Program-made: the position numbers and the translations under genes
Part shown: one piece after another, positions 49,638 through 59,220 of the stretch
Position numbering within the stretch: the first letter of the stretch is position 1
Layout: every line of letters begins with the position of its first letter
Origin: an uncultured Saccharospirillaceae bacterium
Lineage (GTDB): Bacteria; Pseudomonadota; Gammaproteobacteria; Pseudomonadales; Oceanobacteraceae
Direction: 5' to 3'
Length of the DNA: 64,000 nucleotides
Assembly (NCBI GenBank): GCA_947503895.1
Contig: CANNFT010000007.1
Coordinates: 186,001 to 250,000 of the forward strand
Notes under the pieces: generated by a model
What the model was told of the DNA's origin: nothing
Seen by the model: the letters and a program-made list of their open reading frames with translations, nothing else
Databases searched by the model: none

Positions 49638-51560
49638 TTACTTGTTGTCTTTAACTTCTTCAAACTCAGCATCAACAACGTCGTCGTCTTTTTTGCCTTC
49701 AGCTTGCTCTGCACCCGCTTCACCGGCTTGCGCTTGGGCAGCCTGCTCAGCATACATTTTTTGAGCTAGGCCAGAAGAAGCTTCCGTCAACGCATTGGTT
49801 TTCGCTTCGATTTCTTCTTTAGAATCGCCTTTAAGCGCTTCTTCTAGTTCAGAAATGGCTTTTTCAATGGCTGACTTTTCGTCTTCAGTCGCTTTATCAC
49901 CCGCTTCTTCCAACGTTTTCTTGGTCGCGTGGATCATGCCGTCAGCGGTATTGCGAACCTGAATCATCTCTTCAAATTTCTTATCGGCTTCCGCATTCGC
50001 TTCCGCGTCTTGAACCATTTGATCGATCTCATCATCGCTCAAGCCTGAAGAAGCTTTAATAACGATAGACTGTTCTTTGCCTGTAGCCTTATCTTTAGCG
50101 CTAACATTCAGAATACCGTTAGCGTCGATATCAAAGGTCACTTCAATTTGTGGCATGCCACGTGGAGCTGGTGGAATGTCACTTAAATCGAAACGTCCCA
50201 AAGATTTGTTAGAGGCAGCTTGCTTACGCTCACCTTGAACCACGTGAATCGTTACTGCAGATTGATTGTCGTCTGCGGTAGAGAATACTTGTGATTTCTT
50301 AGTTGGGATCGTCGTATTTTTGTCGATCAATGCTGTTGCTACGCCACCCATGGTTTCGATACCAAGCGTCAATGGTGTTACGTCCAACAGAAGTACGTCT
50401 TTCACATCACCAGAAAGAACAGCACCTTGAATCGCAGCACCCATTGCTACTGCTTCATCAGGGTTGACGTCTTTACGTGGCTCTTTACCGAAGAACTCAG
50501 ATACAGAAGTCTGAACCAAAGGCATACGAGTCTGACCACCCACCAAGATGACTTCGTCGATTTCAGATGCTTTCAAACCAGCATCGCTCAACGCCATTTG
50601 GCAAGGCTTCAAAGAATTCTTAACAAGGTCTTCAACCAATGCTTCCAGCTTGGCGCGTGTTACCTTCACATTTAAGTGCTTAGGACCACTTGCATCAGCC
50701 GTGATGTAAGGCAAGTTAACATCGGTTTGCGCTGCGGATGACAACTCAACCTTGGCTTTCTCGGCTGCTTCTTTTAGACGCTGCATCGCTAGCGGATCAC
50801 CGTGGATGTCCATGCCAGTGTCTTTCTTAAATTCTTCAGCCAAGAATTCGATTAAACGCATATCGAAATCTTCACCACCTAGGAAGGTGTCGCCGTTTGT
50901 CGCCAATACTTCAAACTGCTTCTCGCCATCTACATCGGCTACTTCGATGATGGAGATATCGAATGTACCACCACCCAAGTCATAAACGGCAATCGTGCGG
51001 TCGCCGCCTTCTTTGTCGATGCCGTATGCTAGTGCGGCTGCTGTTGGCTCGTTGATGATACGCTTAACGTCTAAACCAGCGATTTTACCCGCATCTTTTG
51101 TCGCTTGACGCTGAGAGTCATTGAAGTAAGCCGGTACGGTGATAACGGCTTCGGTTACTTTTTCACCGAGGTAGTCTTCAGCTGTTTTCTTCATTTTTTT
51201 CAAAACTTCAGCTGAGATTTGCGGTGGCGCAAATTTCTCACCTTTTACTTCAACCCAAGCATCGCCATTGTCTGCCTTGCTGATTTTATACGGCACCATT
51301 TTGATGTCTTTCTGAACAACATCGTCTTCGAAACGACGTCCGATCAGACGCTTGATGGCGTAAAGAGTGTTGGTAGGGTTCGTCACAGCCTGACGCTTAG
51401 CTGGCTGACCGACCAAAATTTCATTGTCATCTGTGTAAGCGATAATAGACGGCGTAGTACGATCGCCTTCAGCGTTCTCGATTACGCGCGCTTTTCCGCC
51501 GTCCAAGATGGACACACAAGAGTTAGTTGTGCCCAAGTCGATACCAATGATTTTACCCAT
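49638..51560 (-). CDS. dnaK: Molecular chaperone DnaK (Hsp70)
   Basis: 640 residues from the ATG at 51560, which gives the conserved [16 protein letters not shown] start and has GGAG 9 nt upstream (the frame is open five codons further to a TTG). The ATPase domain shows the phosphate loop [21 protein letters not shown] and [10 protein letters not shown]. The substrate-binding domain follows the linker [18 protein letters not shown]. The C-terminal lid ends in the acidic [16 protein letters not shown], typical of proteobacterial DnaK. It is preceded by grpE and followed by dnaJ. Confidence 0.99.
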   Translation of the reverse strand: MGKIIGIDLGTTNSCVSILDGGKARVIENAEGDRTTPSIIAYTDDNEILVGQPAKRQAVTNPTNTLYAIKRLIGRRFEDDVVQKDIKMVPYKISKADNGDAWVEVKGEKFAPPQISAEVLKKMKKTAEDYLGEKVTEAVITVPAYFNDSQRQATKDAGKIAGLDVKRIINEPTAAALAYGIDKEGGDRTIAVYDLGGGTFDISIIEVADVDGEKQFEVLATNGDTFLGGEDFDMRLIEFLAEEFKKDTGMDIHGDPLAMQRLKEAAEKAKVELSSAAQTDVNLPYITADASGPKHLNVKVTRAKLEALVEDLVKNSLKPCQMALSDAGLKASEIDEVILVGGQTRMPLVQTSVSEFFGKEPRKDVNPDEAVAMGAAIQGAVLSGDVKDVLLLDVTPLTLGIETMGGVATALIDKNTTIPTKKSQVFSTADDNQSAVTIHVVQGERKQAASNKSLGRFDLSDIPPAPRGMPQIEVTFDIDANGILNVSAKDKATGKEQSIVIKASSGLSDDEIDQMVQDAEANAEADKKFEEMIQVRNTADGMIHATKKTLEEAGDKATEDEKSAIEKAISELEEALKGDSKEEIEAKTNALTEASSGLAQKMYAEQAAQAQAGEAGAEQAEGKKDDDVVDAEFEEVKDNK

Positions 51561-51692
51561 ATCTGTCATCTCCAATCTAAATTCAGCGAGGAGCTGCGGC
51601 TCCTGTGTTGAACCCTAAGGTTCGATTTCTGTTTGCTTGACCCTTTAATGGGTCCGGTTATTTCGAATTCAAGTCGATTTTCAAACGGTTTG

Positions 51693-52262
51693 TTAAGCTT
51701 TTTCGTCCACCTGCGGTGCGGCCTTGGAAACCACGACCATAGCAGGACGCAACAAGCGGCCATGGTTCGTATAACCCTTTTGAACCACGTTCAATACCGT
51801 GTTTGGCTCCGCATCCGGCGCATCAACCATGCTAATGGCTTGGTGTAAATCAGGATCGAAGGGGTGACCTTCTGGATCGATCACTTCGACTTTGAATTTG
51901 GCCAATGTGTCAGTGAAAGATTTGAACGTCATTTCAACGCCTTCCAGCAGCGGCTTCACCACTTCATCATCAGGGCTGGCGGCAATTGTGCGCTCTAGGT
52001 TATCGGCGACATTAAGCAATTCACGAGCAAATTTTTCAGTGCTGAATTTATGTGCCTTTTCAACGTCTTGTTCTGCACGACGACGAATATTTTGCATTTC
52101 CGCTTGGCTGCGCAGTACATCTTCTTTCAAGGATGCGATTTCTTCCTGCAAAGCTTGTACTTGAGCGTCGGTATTCAGCTCTTCTGCTTCCGGAACCACC
52201 TGCTCTTGGCCTTCGATTTCTTCAGATTGTACGTCTTGAACGGAATTGTCTTGCTCAGACAT
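51693..52262 (-). CDS. grpE: Nucleotide exchange factor GrpE
   Basis: 189 residues from the ATG at 52262, which has GGAGAG upstream; the frame is open five codons further. The N-terminal acidic region and coiled coil (about 35-85) lead to the conserved core: AEMQNIRRRAEQDVEKAH, ADNLERTI, and the C-terminal beta domain DPEGHPFDPDLHQAIS and VVQKGYTNHGRLLRPAMVVV. It releases ADP from DnaK. It is the first gene of the heat-shock operon, driven by the sigma-32 promoter at 52311-52339. Confidence 0.97.
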   Translation of the reverse strand: MSEQDNSVQDVQSEEIEGQEQVVPEAEELNTDAQVQALQEEIASLKEDVLRSQAEMQNIRRRAEQDVEKAHKFSTEKFARELLNVADNLERTIAASPDDEVVKPLLEGVEMTFKSFTDTLAKFKVEVIDPEGHPFDPDLHQAISMVDAPDAEPNTVLNVVQKGYTNHGRLLRPAMVVVSKAAPQVDEKA

Positions 52263-52310
52263 AGGTCTCTCCACCACTTAAATTGAGCTTTGTAATTGAA
52301 CTGCTGCCCT

Positions 52311-52339
52311 ATATGGGGATGGTAAAAACCGGTTTCAAC
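52311..52339 (-). promoter_or_regulatory. Sigma-32 heat-shock promoter of grpE-dnaK-dnaJ
   Basis: On the minus strand GTTGAAA, a 14-nt spacer and CCCCATAT match the sigma-32 consensus (CTTGAAA ... CCCCATnT) nearly perfectly. The -10 lies about 50 bp ahead of the grpE ATG. Confidence 0.92.
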
Positions 52340-52363
52340 CCTGTTTACTTTATGGATAATATA

Positions 52364-52395
52364 CTGTACAAACATACACCTGTTAAAACATACAG
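52364..52395 (+). promoter_or_regulatory. Two abutting LexA (SOS) boxes of recN
   Basis: Box 1 is CTGT-ACAAACAT-ACAC (52364-52379), one base off the CTGT-N8-ACAG core. Box 2 is CTGT-TAAAACAT-ACAG (52380-52395), a perfect core. They directly abut and lie next to a -10-like TAATAT. Dual sites fit strong LexA control of recN, as known in E. coli. Confidence 0.88.
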
Positions 52396-52473
52396 ACTTT
52401 TAGCTCTAAAATTGCTGCTCATCCAGTCCGTATTGAAGGATGACATCCCAACATCAACCAAAAGGGGAATCAG

Positions 52474-54147
52474 ATGCTGACACACATATCCATCAAAGAT
52501 TTCACAATTGTGGATGCCCTTGAACTGGATTTAAATCAAGGCCTTACCGCCGTCACAGGCGAAACCGGTGCAGGAAAGTCGGTGATGCTGGATGCCTTGT
52601 CATTAGCCAGTGGTGGAAAAGCGGAAGGCAGTCAGGTTCGACCCGGAGCCAGCAAAGCAGAAATCTACGCGTGTTTTGAATTACCCAGCCACCATCGTCT
52701 TTATCACTGGTTGCACGAAAACGATATGGATGGCGACCAAGGCCAACTCATTCTGTCTCGCATTCTCACCCAAGAAGGTCGAAGTCGCGGATACATCAAC
52801 GGCCGACCCGCGCCGTTACAGCAATTACGAGAAGTGGGGGCGCAATTATTAGACATACACGGCCAGCACGCACATCAACAGCTTCTCCATAAAGACAGCC
52901 CGCGCAACATGCTCGATACTTACGGAAAACACGACTCCGTGCTGCGTGCCTTGAAAGCGCAGTTCGCAACATGGCAGAAGTTGAAACAACGTGTACAGAG
53001 TCTTCAACATCAAAGTGAAGAGTCACTTGCTCGCATTAAATTATTGGAGTATCAGGTTCAAGAACTGGATGCTTTAGATTTACAGCCTGAAGAGCTAGAA
53101 GAGTTAGAGCGTGAACAAAAGCGACTATCCAATGCTGAATTTAACTTACTGTCAGCACAGCAGGCCGCTTATCTTTGCCGCAGTGATGACGAACAACCAG
53201 ATGCCTATCAAGCGCTGCAAAAAGCCCTGCAAAAGCTCGACCCATTGATCGAAAACACACCCGAATTACAGACCACACATGACCTGCTCAACCAAGCCTA
53301 CATCTTAGTCGAAGAAGTGAGTTCAGAACTTCATCGGTACATCGAAGGGTTTGAAATCAATCCACAGCGATTACAGCAAGTAGATGAACGCTTAAATGCC
53401 ATCTACGATTTAGCGCGCAAACACAAAATTCGGCCTGAAGAGCTGCATGAATTGCATCACCAAATGGCACAAGAACTCAGCCACTTAAAAGGCGAAGATC
53501 AACCGCTCGAAGCACTCGAAGCCGAACTGCAGAATGCGGAACAAGCATTTACCAAGCTGGCACAGGAGTTAACTCAAGCACGCACTGAAACGGCTGAAAA
53601 GCTGAGTAAAGTTCTGATAAAGCAACTTAAGCAATTAGCTCTCGAAAAAGCTCAAATACGCTTTGCTGTCGACACGCTGCCTTTACATAAAGCCAACCAA
53701 TATGGCTTAGATGAGGTTCAGTTTTTAGTCAGTCTCAACCCTGGGCAGAAACTGCAACCTCTCCACAAAGTAGCCTCAGGTGGCGAATTATCACGTATCA
53801 GCCTCGCGCTACAGGTATTGATTCAACAAGGACCCAGCACATTGATTTTTGACGAGGTCGATGTGGGCATAGGCGGAGCCACCGCTGAGCGAGTGGGCCG
53901 ATTAATGAAAACACTGGCTAAAGACAAGCAGATTATTACGGTGACGCATCAGCCCCAGGTGGCAGCACAAGCAGAGACCCACCTGAAAGTGATGAAACTC
54001 AGCAGTAAATCCCAAACGCGAACGCAAATTCGCACACTCGATGCAGACCAACGACAACATGAGCTGGCCAGAATGCTCGGCGGCGTGGACATTACAGAGC
54101 ACACACTGGCTCACGCTGAAGACATGCTAAAAACCGCTCAAGTTTAA
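52474..54147 (+). CDS. recN: DNA repair protein RecN
   Basis: 557 residues, an SMC-like repair ATPase acting at double-strand breaks. Walker A is TGETGAGKSVMLDALSLA, coiled coils span about 155-375, the signature is ASGGELSRISLALQVL and Walker B is STLIFDEVDVGIGG, followed by the H-loop in QIITVTHQPQVA. The start has an AAGGGG 7 nt upstream. It is divergent from grpE, under the LexA boxes, and ends at a strong terminator (54254-54291). Confidence 0.97.
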   Translation: MLTHISIKDFTIVDALELDLNQGLTAVTGETGAGKSVMLDALSLASGGKAEGSQVRPGASKAEIYACFELPSHHRLYHWLHENDMDGDQGQLILSRILTQEGRSRGYINGRPAPLQQLREVGAQLLDIHGQHAHQQLLHKDSPRNMLDTYGKHDSVLRALKAQFATWQKLKQRVQSLQHQSEESLARIKLLEYQVQELDALDLQPEELEELEREQKRLSNAEFNLLSAQQAAYLCRSDDEQPDAYQALQKALQKLDPLIENTPELQTTHDLLNQAYILVEEVSSELHRYIEGFEINPQRLQQVDERLNAIYDLARKHKIRPEELHELHHQMAQELSHLKGEDQPLEALEAELQNAEQAFTKLAQELTQARTETAEKLSKVLIKQLKQLALEKAQIRFAVDTLPLHKANQYGLDEVQFLVSLNPGQKLQPLHKVASGGELSRISLALQVLIQQGPSTLIFDEVDVGIGGATAERVGRLMKTLAKDKQIITVTHQPQVAAQAETHLKVMKLSSKSQTRTQIRTLDADQRQHELARMLGGVDITEHTLAHAEDMLKTAQV

Positions 54148-54253
54148 CGTCTCATCCACCAATGTAGTAAAAGGAGGTTTTATCGACGAGAGCCATAAGG
54201 CAACCAAACATCATCCCCTAAAGTCGTCAAAGAACGACTCTTCTCTGTGGATT

Positions 54254-54291
54254 GCCGATGCAGGTATGCGGATACCGACATCGGCTTTTTT
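54254..54291 (+). terminator. Intrinsic terminator of recN
   Basis: GCCGATG pairs with CATCGGC and encloses a second stem, GGTAT/ATACC; TTTTTT follows. It lies about 110 bp after the stop. Confidence 0.85.
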
Positions 54292-54343
54292 CAACTCAAC
54301 ACACTTGAGCCTTCCGGTGCACTTCAGGTCAAATTGCAGACAA

Positions 54344-54369
54344 TAAAAAAGCCGCTTTCGCGACTTTTT
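54344..54369 (-). terminator. Intrinsic terminator of fur
   Basis: AAAAAG-C-CGC / GCG-A-CTTTTT with a TTTC loop, 17 bp after the fur stop on the minus strand. One mismatch lies in the stem. Confidence 0.75.
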
Positions 54370-54385
54370 AAAGGAACCAAATAGT

Positions 54386-54793
54386 TTAATCTTTGGGTTT
54401 CACATACAACACCAAATTGTGTTCAACCAGATCATAACCGTACTCTTCAGCGATTTGATGCTGCAGACGCTCAATCTCTTGGTTAACAAACTCAATGACT
54501 TTCCCTGTTTTCACACAGACCATATGATCATGATGATCACCTCGATCCAGTTCAAACACGGAGTGACCGCCATCAAAATTGTGTCGTTCGACCAGTCCGG
54601 CCGATTCAAATTGCGTCAATACGCGGTAAACTGTGGCTAAGCCGACATCCTCACCTGCGTCCATTAACGCCTTGTAGACATCTTCTGCGCTCATGTGAGG
54701 TTCAGATGCCGCTTCTAAAATTTGCAGTATTTTAACGCGTGGCAGTGTCACTTTAAGACCGGCCTTGCGTAATTCCAGATTCTCGTCAGCCAT
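54386..54793 (-). CDS. fur: Ferric uptake regulator Fur
   Basis: 135 residues. Fur binds iron and represses iron uptake genes. The N-terminal winged helix (about 1-80) shows LRKAGLKVTLPRVKILQIL and SAEDVYKAL. Metal ligands are seen in HNFDGGHSVFELDRGDHHDHMVCV as the His/Glu/Asp set. The typical fourth-Cys CxxC pair is reduced: HMVCVKTGKVIEF has a single Cys, as in the Pseudomonas-type Fur that lacks the structural zinc Cys. The ATG at 54793 has an AAAGGG box. It is divergent from bamE, with 81 bp between starts. Confidence 0.96.
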   Translation of the reverse strand: MADENLELRKAGLKVTLPRVKILQILEAASEPHMSAEDVYKALMDAGEDVGLATVYRVLTQFESAGLVERHNFDGGHSVFELDRGDHHDHMVCVKTGKVIEFVNQEIERLQHQIAEEYGYDLVEHNLVLYVKPKD

Positions 54794-54874
54794 GGTGTGC
54801 CCTTTGGTCGTTGCGAGACAAGCAACTTCAGGTATTATGCGCTCAACTCATTTATATATATTGGTGATTGTACG

Positions 54875-55213
54875 ATGTTCCGCCTTATTATCACAGCAAC
54901 TCTTGCCCTGCTTATATCCGCATGTTCTATGCAGGTATACAAACTGGAAGTACAACAAGGGAACATTGTCACCGAGGACATGTTAAACCAGCTTAAGCCA
55001 GGTATGAATAAGCGTCAGGTATCTTATGTGATGGGTAACCCCGTTTTGAAGGATACCTTTACCACCCAGCACTGGGACTACATTTACCGTGTCGAACGTG
55101 AGCCCGGTGATGCCAAAGATTATAAAGTCCGCGTATTCTTTGATGCGCAAGGCAAATACAGCCACTACGAAGGCAATACTGAGCTTAAACTCATTAAAAA
55201 AGCGAAGTCATAA
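54875..55213 (+). CDS. bamE: Outer-membrane protein assembly factor BamE
   Basis: 112 residues from the ATG at 54875 (the frame is open from 54797, but this ATG begins the signal peptide MFRLIITATLALLISAC with a clear lipobox). It is the small outer-membrane lipoprotein of the Bam complex. The BamE signatures are KLEVQQGNIVTEDMLNQLKPG, VSYVMGNPVLKDTF and HWDYIYRVER. The position next to fur and rnfH-ratA is conserved in Pseudomonas (where it is called omlA). Confidence 0.95.
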   Translation: MFRLIITATLALLISACSMQVYKLEVQQGNIVTEDMLNQLKPGMNKRQVSYVMGNPVLKDTFTTQHWDYIYRVEREPGDAKDYKVRVFFDAQGKYSHYEGNTELKLIKKAKS

Positions 55214-55224
55214 GACTCCGCTTT
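55196..55224. terminator. Bidirectional hairpin overlapping bamE stop
   Basis: AAAGCG-A-AGTC / GACT-C-CGCTTT surrounds the bamE stop codon with one mismatch and flanking A/T runs. It probably ends bamE and, from the other side, rnfH. Confidence 0.6.
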
Positions 55225-55320
55225 CGACCATTTGGCTCAACACGATCAATCCCCGCTTGCTGGCAGTCCATCTAGGCTGCCATACACCCGCTCATGTAAA
55301 TTCGAACGCTAGATAACCGA

Positions 55321-55611
55321 TTACTCTTTCGCCGCTGCCGCTTTCGCCGCTCGATTCGCCCGTGCAACTTTAGGATCAATCAGTAGTGGTCGATATATTT
55401 CAACTCGATCCGAAGGCTTCAAGACTTCTTCCTTAGGGTTACGCACCGCTTTTCCGAACAACCCCATTTTAGCCTCATCTAAATTGATCTCCGGAAATTC
55501 ATCCACAATTCCTGACAATTCAGCGGCTTCGAAAACAGTGGTGCCTTCGGGTACATCTAAAGCAATGATTTGCTGCTTTTCGGGTTTTGCGTACGCAACT
55601 TCAACTCGCAT
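55321..55611 (-). CDS. rnfH: RnfH-family ubiquitin-like protein
   Basis: 96 residues from the ATG at 55611; the longer frame to 55689 overlaps ratA and starts with unrelated residues. The family pattern is seen as VEVAYAKPEKQQIIALDVPEGTTV in parts, FPEINLDEAKMGLFGKAV and LKPSDRVEIYRPLLIDPK. RnfH has a beta-grasp fold and is linked by co-occurrence to RatA. It starts 34 bp after the ratA stop on the same strand, so they are co-transcribed. The C-terminus is Ala-rich. Confidence 0.93.
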   Translation of the reverse strand: MRVEVAYAKPEKQQIIALDVPEGTTVFEAAELSGIVDEFPEINLDEAKMGLFGKAVRNPKEEVLKPSDRVEIYRPLLIDPKVARANRAAKAAAAKE

Positions 55612-55645
55612 TGTGTTCACCGAGATCGTGTGTAAAAAAGGTGGG

Positions 55646-56080
55646 TTAATCTTTATACAAGCTATTGGCCCGATTAACGAAAGCCTCAACCATCGTATTG
55701 GCAGCTTGTTTGAATATTGGGGTCAGAGCCATCGACAGTATTTTACCCGATACCTCAAAGTCCAATTCTAGCGTGACCTTACAGGCATTGCTCTCCAATG
55801 ACTGGAATCGCCATACACCCGACAGAGATTTAAACGGCCCTTTAACCAATTCAAGCGTCATACTTTCAGGGGGCTGTAGCGTGTTTCGGGTAGTAAAGGT
55901 TTGGGAAAGACTTCCCTTTTGAATGGTCAGGCCCGCCACCAACTGGTGGTCGTCTTCTGAAATAATGTGGGATTCGCTACACCAAGGTAAGAACTCGGGA
56001 TAACGTCTAACATCATGCACCAGATCAAACATACGTTGATCTGAGTGCATCACTAAGGCTGAACGTGCTATTTGTGGCAT
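55646..56080 (-). CDS. ratA: RatA/COQ10-family SRPBCC protein
   Basis: 144 residues of the START/COQ10 fold: SALVMHSDQRMFDLVHDVRRYPEFLPWC in parts, TRNTLQPPESMTLELVKGPFKSL and the C-terminal helix MVEAFVNRANSLY. In E. coli RatA was described as a ribosome-association toxin; related proteins bind ubiquinone. Which role applies here is open. It is followed by rnfH in one unit, the usual pairing. Confidence 0.94.
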   Translation of the reverse strand: MPQIARSALVMHSDQRMFDLVHDVRRYPEFLPWCSESHIISEDDHQLVAGLTIQKGSLSQTFTTRNTLQPPESMTLELVKGPFKSLSGVWRFQSLESNACKVTLELDFEVSGKILSMALTPIFKQAANTMVEAFVNRANSLYKD

Positions 56081-56163
56081 GGGCAGCCCATACTCCTGTA
56101 CACAACTAAAAACGCGGACGTACCTGAGTCGCCTCAGATACGTCCTATTGTGCCAGTATTTTA

Positions 56164-57531
56164 TTACCCAAAGGCAAAAACACCAAGTCCATTCAAGAAG
56201 ACGAAAACAATCGCCAGTGGTGCAAGGAACTTAACGGTGACAGTCCAAGCTTTGTAAAGTGTTTCGTTTTCTACTTCTAGAGCGGCTTTCACATCGTCTT
56301 GACGCATCACCCAAGCCACGAACAAGGCAATCAACAGGCCGCCTAGTGGCAACATGATATTCGCAGTCAGGTAATCCAAGGTGTCGAAGAAGGTTTTATC
56401 GAAGAGCTTGATTTCTGCCCACTCGTTGAACGACAACACTGTACCAATACCAAGTACCCAAGCAATCAAACCCACCAGAACACCCGCTTTGAAGCGATTT
56501 AATCCTTTCGATTCAACCAACCAAGCCATGACCGGTTCTGCCAAAGAAATAGACGAAGACCAAGCTGCAAAGCTAACTAGAATGAAGAACAAAGTACCGA
56601 ACAGAATACCGCCTGGCATATTACCAAACGCAATAGGCAAAGTTTGGAACAATAGACCTGGGCCCGCACCTGGCTCTAAGCCATTACTGAATACGATTGG
56701 GAAAATAGCCATACCTGCAGCCAGTGCCACAACGGTATCTAACACCGCAATGGTCACGACGGTCTTACCAATCGAATGACCACTTGGCAAGTAAGCACCG
56801 TATGCCATGATGGCACCCATACCTAAACTCAAGGTAAAGAACGCGTGCCCCAGTGCCACCACTACGGAGTTCCAGCTTAATTTGCTGAAGTCAGGCGAGA
56901 ATAAGAATTCTAGACCCTGTGCGAAACCATCGGAAGCCATGGCATAACCCATCATGATGATCAGCAATACGAAGAGCGCCGGCATCAGGATGCTGATGGC
57001 CGTTTCCAAACCTTTCGTCACACCACGTGCTACGACAGCGATGGTTAGAATCATGAAGACAGTGTGCCACGTCATTAACGTACCAGGGTCACCCAACAAT
57101 CCACCGAACACTTCCCCTGCGTGCTCTGCTGTTGTGGCTGCAAATTCTCCACTCATCATTTGGAAGACATAGTACAACGCCCAACCCGCGATAACGGAGT
57201 AGAATGACAAGATTAGGAAGCCCGCAAGCGCGCCCATCCAACCGATGCCCACCCAAGCAGGGTTTCCGCCATTGTCTTTAATTAATGCTTTCATGGTGTT
57301 AATTGGGCTTTGACGTCCCATACGACCCATTACTACTTCGCCGATCATGACCGGTATACCGATCAAACAAATACAGGCGAGATACACTAATACGAATGCA
57401 CCACCACCGTTTTCACCAGTGATGTATGGAAATTTCCAAATGTTCCCCAATCCCACTGCGGAACCCGTGGCTGCTAAAATAAACAACCAACGGCTGCGCC
57501 ATAAACCATGGATGCTTGCTTGTTCTGCCAT
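56164..57531 (-). CDS. Sodium-dependent transporter of the NSS/SNF family
   Basis: 455 residues, a LeuT-fold symporter of the inner membrane with about 11 hydrophobic segments. The family signature in TM1 is SRWLFILAATGSAVGLGNIWKFPY read in parts, with the sodium-site Gly/Asn. TGENGGGAFVLVYL and FVSFAAWSSSISLAEP also fit. It moves an amino acid or related small solute with sodium; the substrate cannot be told. It is inserted between ratA and smpB compared with Pseudomonas, is single-gene and has AGGATAGGG before the ATG. Confidence 0.93.
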   Translation of the reverse strand: MAEQASIHGLWRSRWLFILAATGSAVGLGNIWKFPYITGENGGGAFVLVYLACICLIGIPVMIGEVVMGRMGRQSPINTMKALIKDNGGNPAWVGIGWMGALAGFLILSFYSVIAGWALYYVFQMMSGEFAATTAEHAGEVFGGLLGDPGTLMTWHTVFMILTIAVVARGVTKGLETAISILMPALFVLLIIMMGYAMASDGFAQGLEFLFSPDFSKLSWNSVVVALGHAFFTLSLGMGAIMAYGAYLPSGHSIGKTVVTIAVLDTVVALAAGMAIFPIVFSNGLEPGAGPGLLFQTLPIAFGNMPGGILFGTLFFILVSFAAWSSSISLAEPVMAWLVESKGLNRFKAGVLVGLIAWVLGIGTVLSFNEWAEIKLFDKTFFDTLDYLTANIMLPLGGLLIALFVAWVMRQDDVKAALEVENETLYKAWTVTVKFLAPLAIVFVFLNGLGVFAFG

Positions 57532-58060
57532 AGCCCTATCCTAATTATTATTGAGTTATTGTTATTCAGAATCTTTAAACGCAATCGGCACGACACAAAC
57601 AACGAGGTCACTCAGAATCTAAGCTGAGGTTAGGTTCGATTATCAGAAATCGACCAAAACTAAGAAGATGCTGGGCTGCCCTGCATGTCTCGTCCGGATA
57701 TTCTCGGATTCATCTCATCTTATACGCTCGAAATGGACATTTCTTACCGTAAAAAATTTGAGTCAGCCCGTAAAATTACCCCTAGCCGAACTAAGCTTGC
57801 GCAAAGGTTCCCTATTTTTTTGTGACATTCTCTGAAAAAACGCGCACTTACTCAAGAACGCATTTGCATTTCAATAATAGATTCGGCGATTCAAGTCCGC
57901 TTTCAACTTATTTTTTGCACAATGTCGCGAATAGTCTGCCAGACAATCTAGTGCTGAGCGAACTATCAGCAATTCCCACCCAGCCAACCTTAAGAACCCG
58001 TATTTCTATTGCGACTGACTCGCTTTCCGAGCATATCTTTTTTTTAAACAGCGCCCTATA
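57532..58060. other. Intergenic region between symporter and smpB
   Basis: About 530 bp with no supported gene; the frames here lack binding sites and are shadows of each other. It holds the symporter promoter and, at its right end, the smpB -10 (TATAAT, 58057-58062). Confidence 0.45.
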
Positions 58061-58062
58061 AT
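58057..58062 (+). promoter_or_regulatory. Perfect -10 hexamer ahead of smpB
   Basis: TATAAT ends 7 bp before the ATG at 58070, so transcription should start at or within a base or two of that codon. No good -35 is seen. Confidence 0.6.
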
Positions 58063-58069
58063 GCGCGCC

Positions 58070-58555
58070 ATGGGAAAGAGTAAGAAAAAAACAGCCAATA
58101 GTGGATCGAGCATATGCGCGAATAAGCGTGCTCGACACGACTACATTTTATCCGACCAAACCGAAGCCGGCCTCGTCCTGCAGGGTTGGGAAGTCAAAAG
58201 CCTACGAGCCGGAAAAGCACAGCTCGTTGACTCCTATGTTGTATTGCACAAGGGAGAAGCATGGTTGTCCGGCGCGATGATCACTCCGCTCAATACAGCC
58301 AGCACACATGTCATCTGCGATCCAAAAGCCGATCGCAAGCTGTTGCTACACCGTAAAGAAATAGACAAACTCATCATGGCCAGCACGGCTAAAGGTTATA
58401 CCGTGGTCGCCCTGGAGCTTTATTGGAAAGGCCCAAATGTGAAGTGCAAAATTGCATTGGCTAAAGGTAAGCAAGCGCACGACAAACGTGATAGCGACAA
58501 AGAACGAGATTGGAACAAACAAAAAGAACGCATCATGAAGCACAACGTTCGATAA
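58070..58555 (+). CDS. smpB: SsrA-binding protein SmpB
   Basis: 161 residues from the ATG at 58070 (a second ATG at 58061 overlaps the -10). SmpB carries tmRNA to stalled ribosomes. Conserved segments are [39 protein letters not shown] and the C-terminal basic tail [20 protein letters not shown]. No Shine-Dalgarno is visible and the -10 is 7 bp before the start, so the mRNA may be leaderless. Its partner ssrA follows 145 bp downstream. Confidence 0.95.
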   Translation: MGKSKKKTANSGSSICANKRARHDYILSDQTEAGLVLQGWEVKSLRAGKAQLVDSYVVLHKGEAWLSGAMITPLNTASTHVICDPKADRKLLLHRKEIDKLIMASTAKGYTVVALELYWKGPNVKCKIALAKGKQAHDKRDSDKERDWNKQKERIMKHNVR

Positions 58556-58650
58556 ATCACCATCGAACAAAGTATTCGTTAAATGCACACTGACAAACTG
58601 ATCAATAAAACATCAGAATGACATTGATTCAGACATTTAGCCTAGTTGAC

Positions 58651-58679
58651 TTGAATTCGGCGACGCCCGCCCATACAAT
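58651..58679 (+). promoter_or_regulatory. Sigma-70 promoter of ssrA
   Basis: TTGAAT (58651-58656), a 17-nt spacer and TACAAT (58674-58679). The start point should be near 58686, about 15 nt before the mature 5' end. Confidence 0.75.
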
Positions 58680-58700
58680 TCAGCTAACCAAAAAGCTTTT

Positions 58701-59056
58701 GGGGACGATTTTGGATTCGACGCCGATGATGAAGCTTGAGGTGCATGTGGTGAGGGTATGACGATCACCTAAATCCCCGTTATACATATTATAGTCGCAA
58801 ACGACGAAAACTACGCACTAGCGGCTTAAGCCCGCTAACCTCCGATTCTGGATGCTTATGGACGGATGACGAGGGCACGCAACATAAGCTCGCTCGGGAA
58901 GCTTGCCTAAGGCCGAACAGCTAAACAAGTATTAGGCTCGCCCTAAACGCCCTGTCTCTCGGGCCGTGATGGGTTAATCTAGTAGAGCAGACTAAACATG
59001 TAGATCCGATAGGGGAGTGTTGGCGGACGCGGGTTCAAATCCCGCCGTCTCCACCA
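58701..59056 (+). ncRNA. ssrA: tmRNA (SsrA)
   Basis: The 5' end GGGGACGATTTTGGATTCGAC and the 3' end GGGTTCAAATCCCGCCGTC-TCCACCA form the tRNA-like domain, with the T arm and encoded CCA. The tag frame starts at GCA 58797 and ends with TAA at 58829, encoding ANDENYALAA, the same as the E. coli tag. It tags proteins on stalled ribosomes for proteolysis together with SmpB. Its 3' end is a known target for P4-type integrases, and such an integrase gene follows. Confidence 0.97.
59041..59056 (+). other. Probable attachment site (attL) in ssrA 3' end
   Basis: The ssrA 3' end, CCCGCCGTCTCCACCA, lies directly ahead of a P4-type integrase gene. Elements of this class commonly restore the RNA gene end on insertion. 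The far copy is not certain within this window (a partial match is at 62500-62508). Confidence 0.6.
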
Positions 59057-59088
59057 AAATCAGGTTTTAGGAACATCTAAGACCATCG

Positions 59089-59124
59089 AAAACCCGCTAA
59101 ATCACTAGGTTTAGCGGGTTTTTT
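59089..59124 (+). terminator. Intrinsic terminator after ssrA
   Basis: AAAACCCGCTAAA / TTTAGCGGGTTTTTT with an 8-nt loop, 33 bp after the CCA end. Confidence 0.92.
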
Positions 59125-59220
59125 GTACCCAATACCCTCCTATAGAAACTTGTAACATCCACCGTTTTAAGTAACATCCATAGTAACACCAGCCAACTTA
59201 ACGGATTCAGTGTTACTAAA

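Noticed and set aside
57822..58061. 79-codon open frame ahead of smpB
   Set aside because: It overlaps an opposite-strand frame of similar length, has no binding site and covers the smpB promoter.
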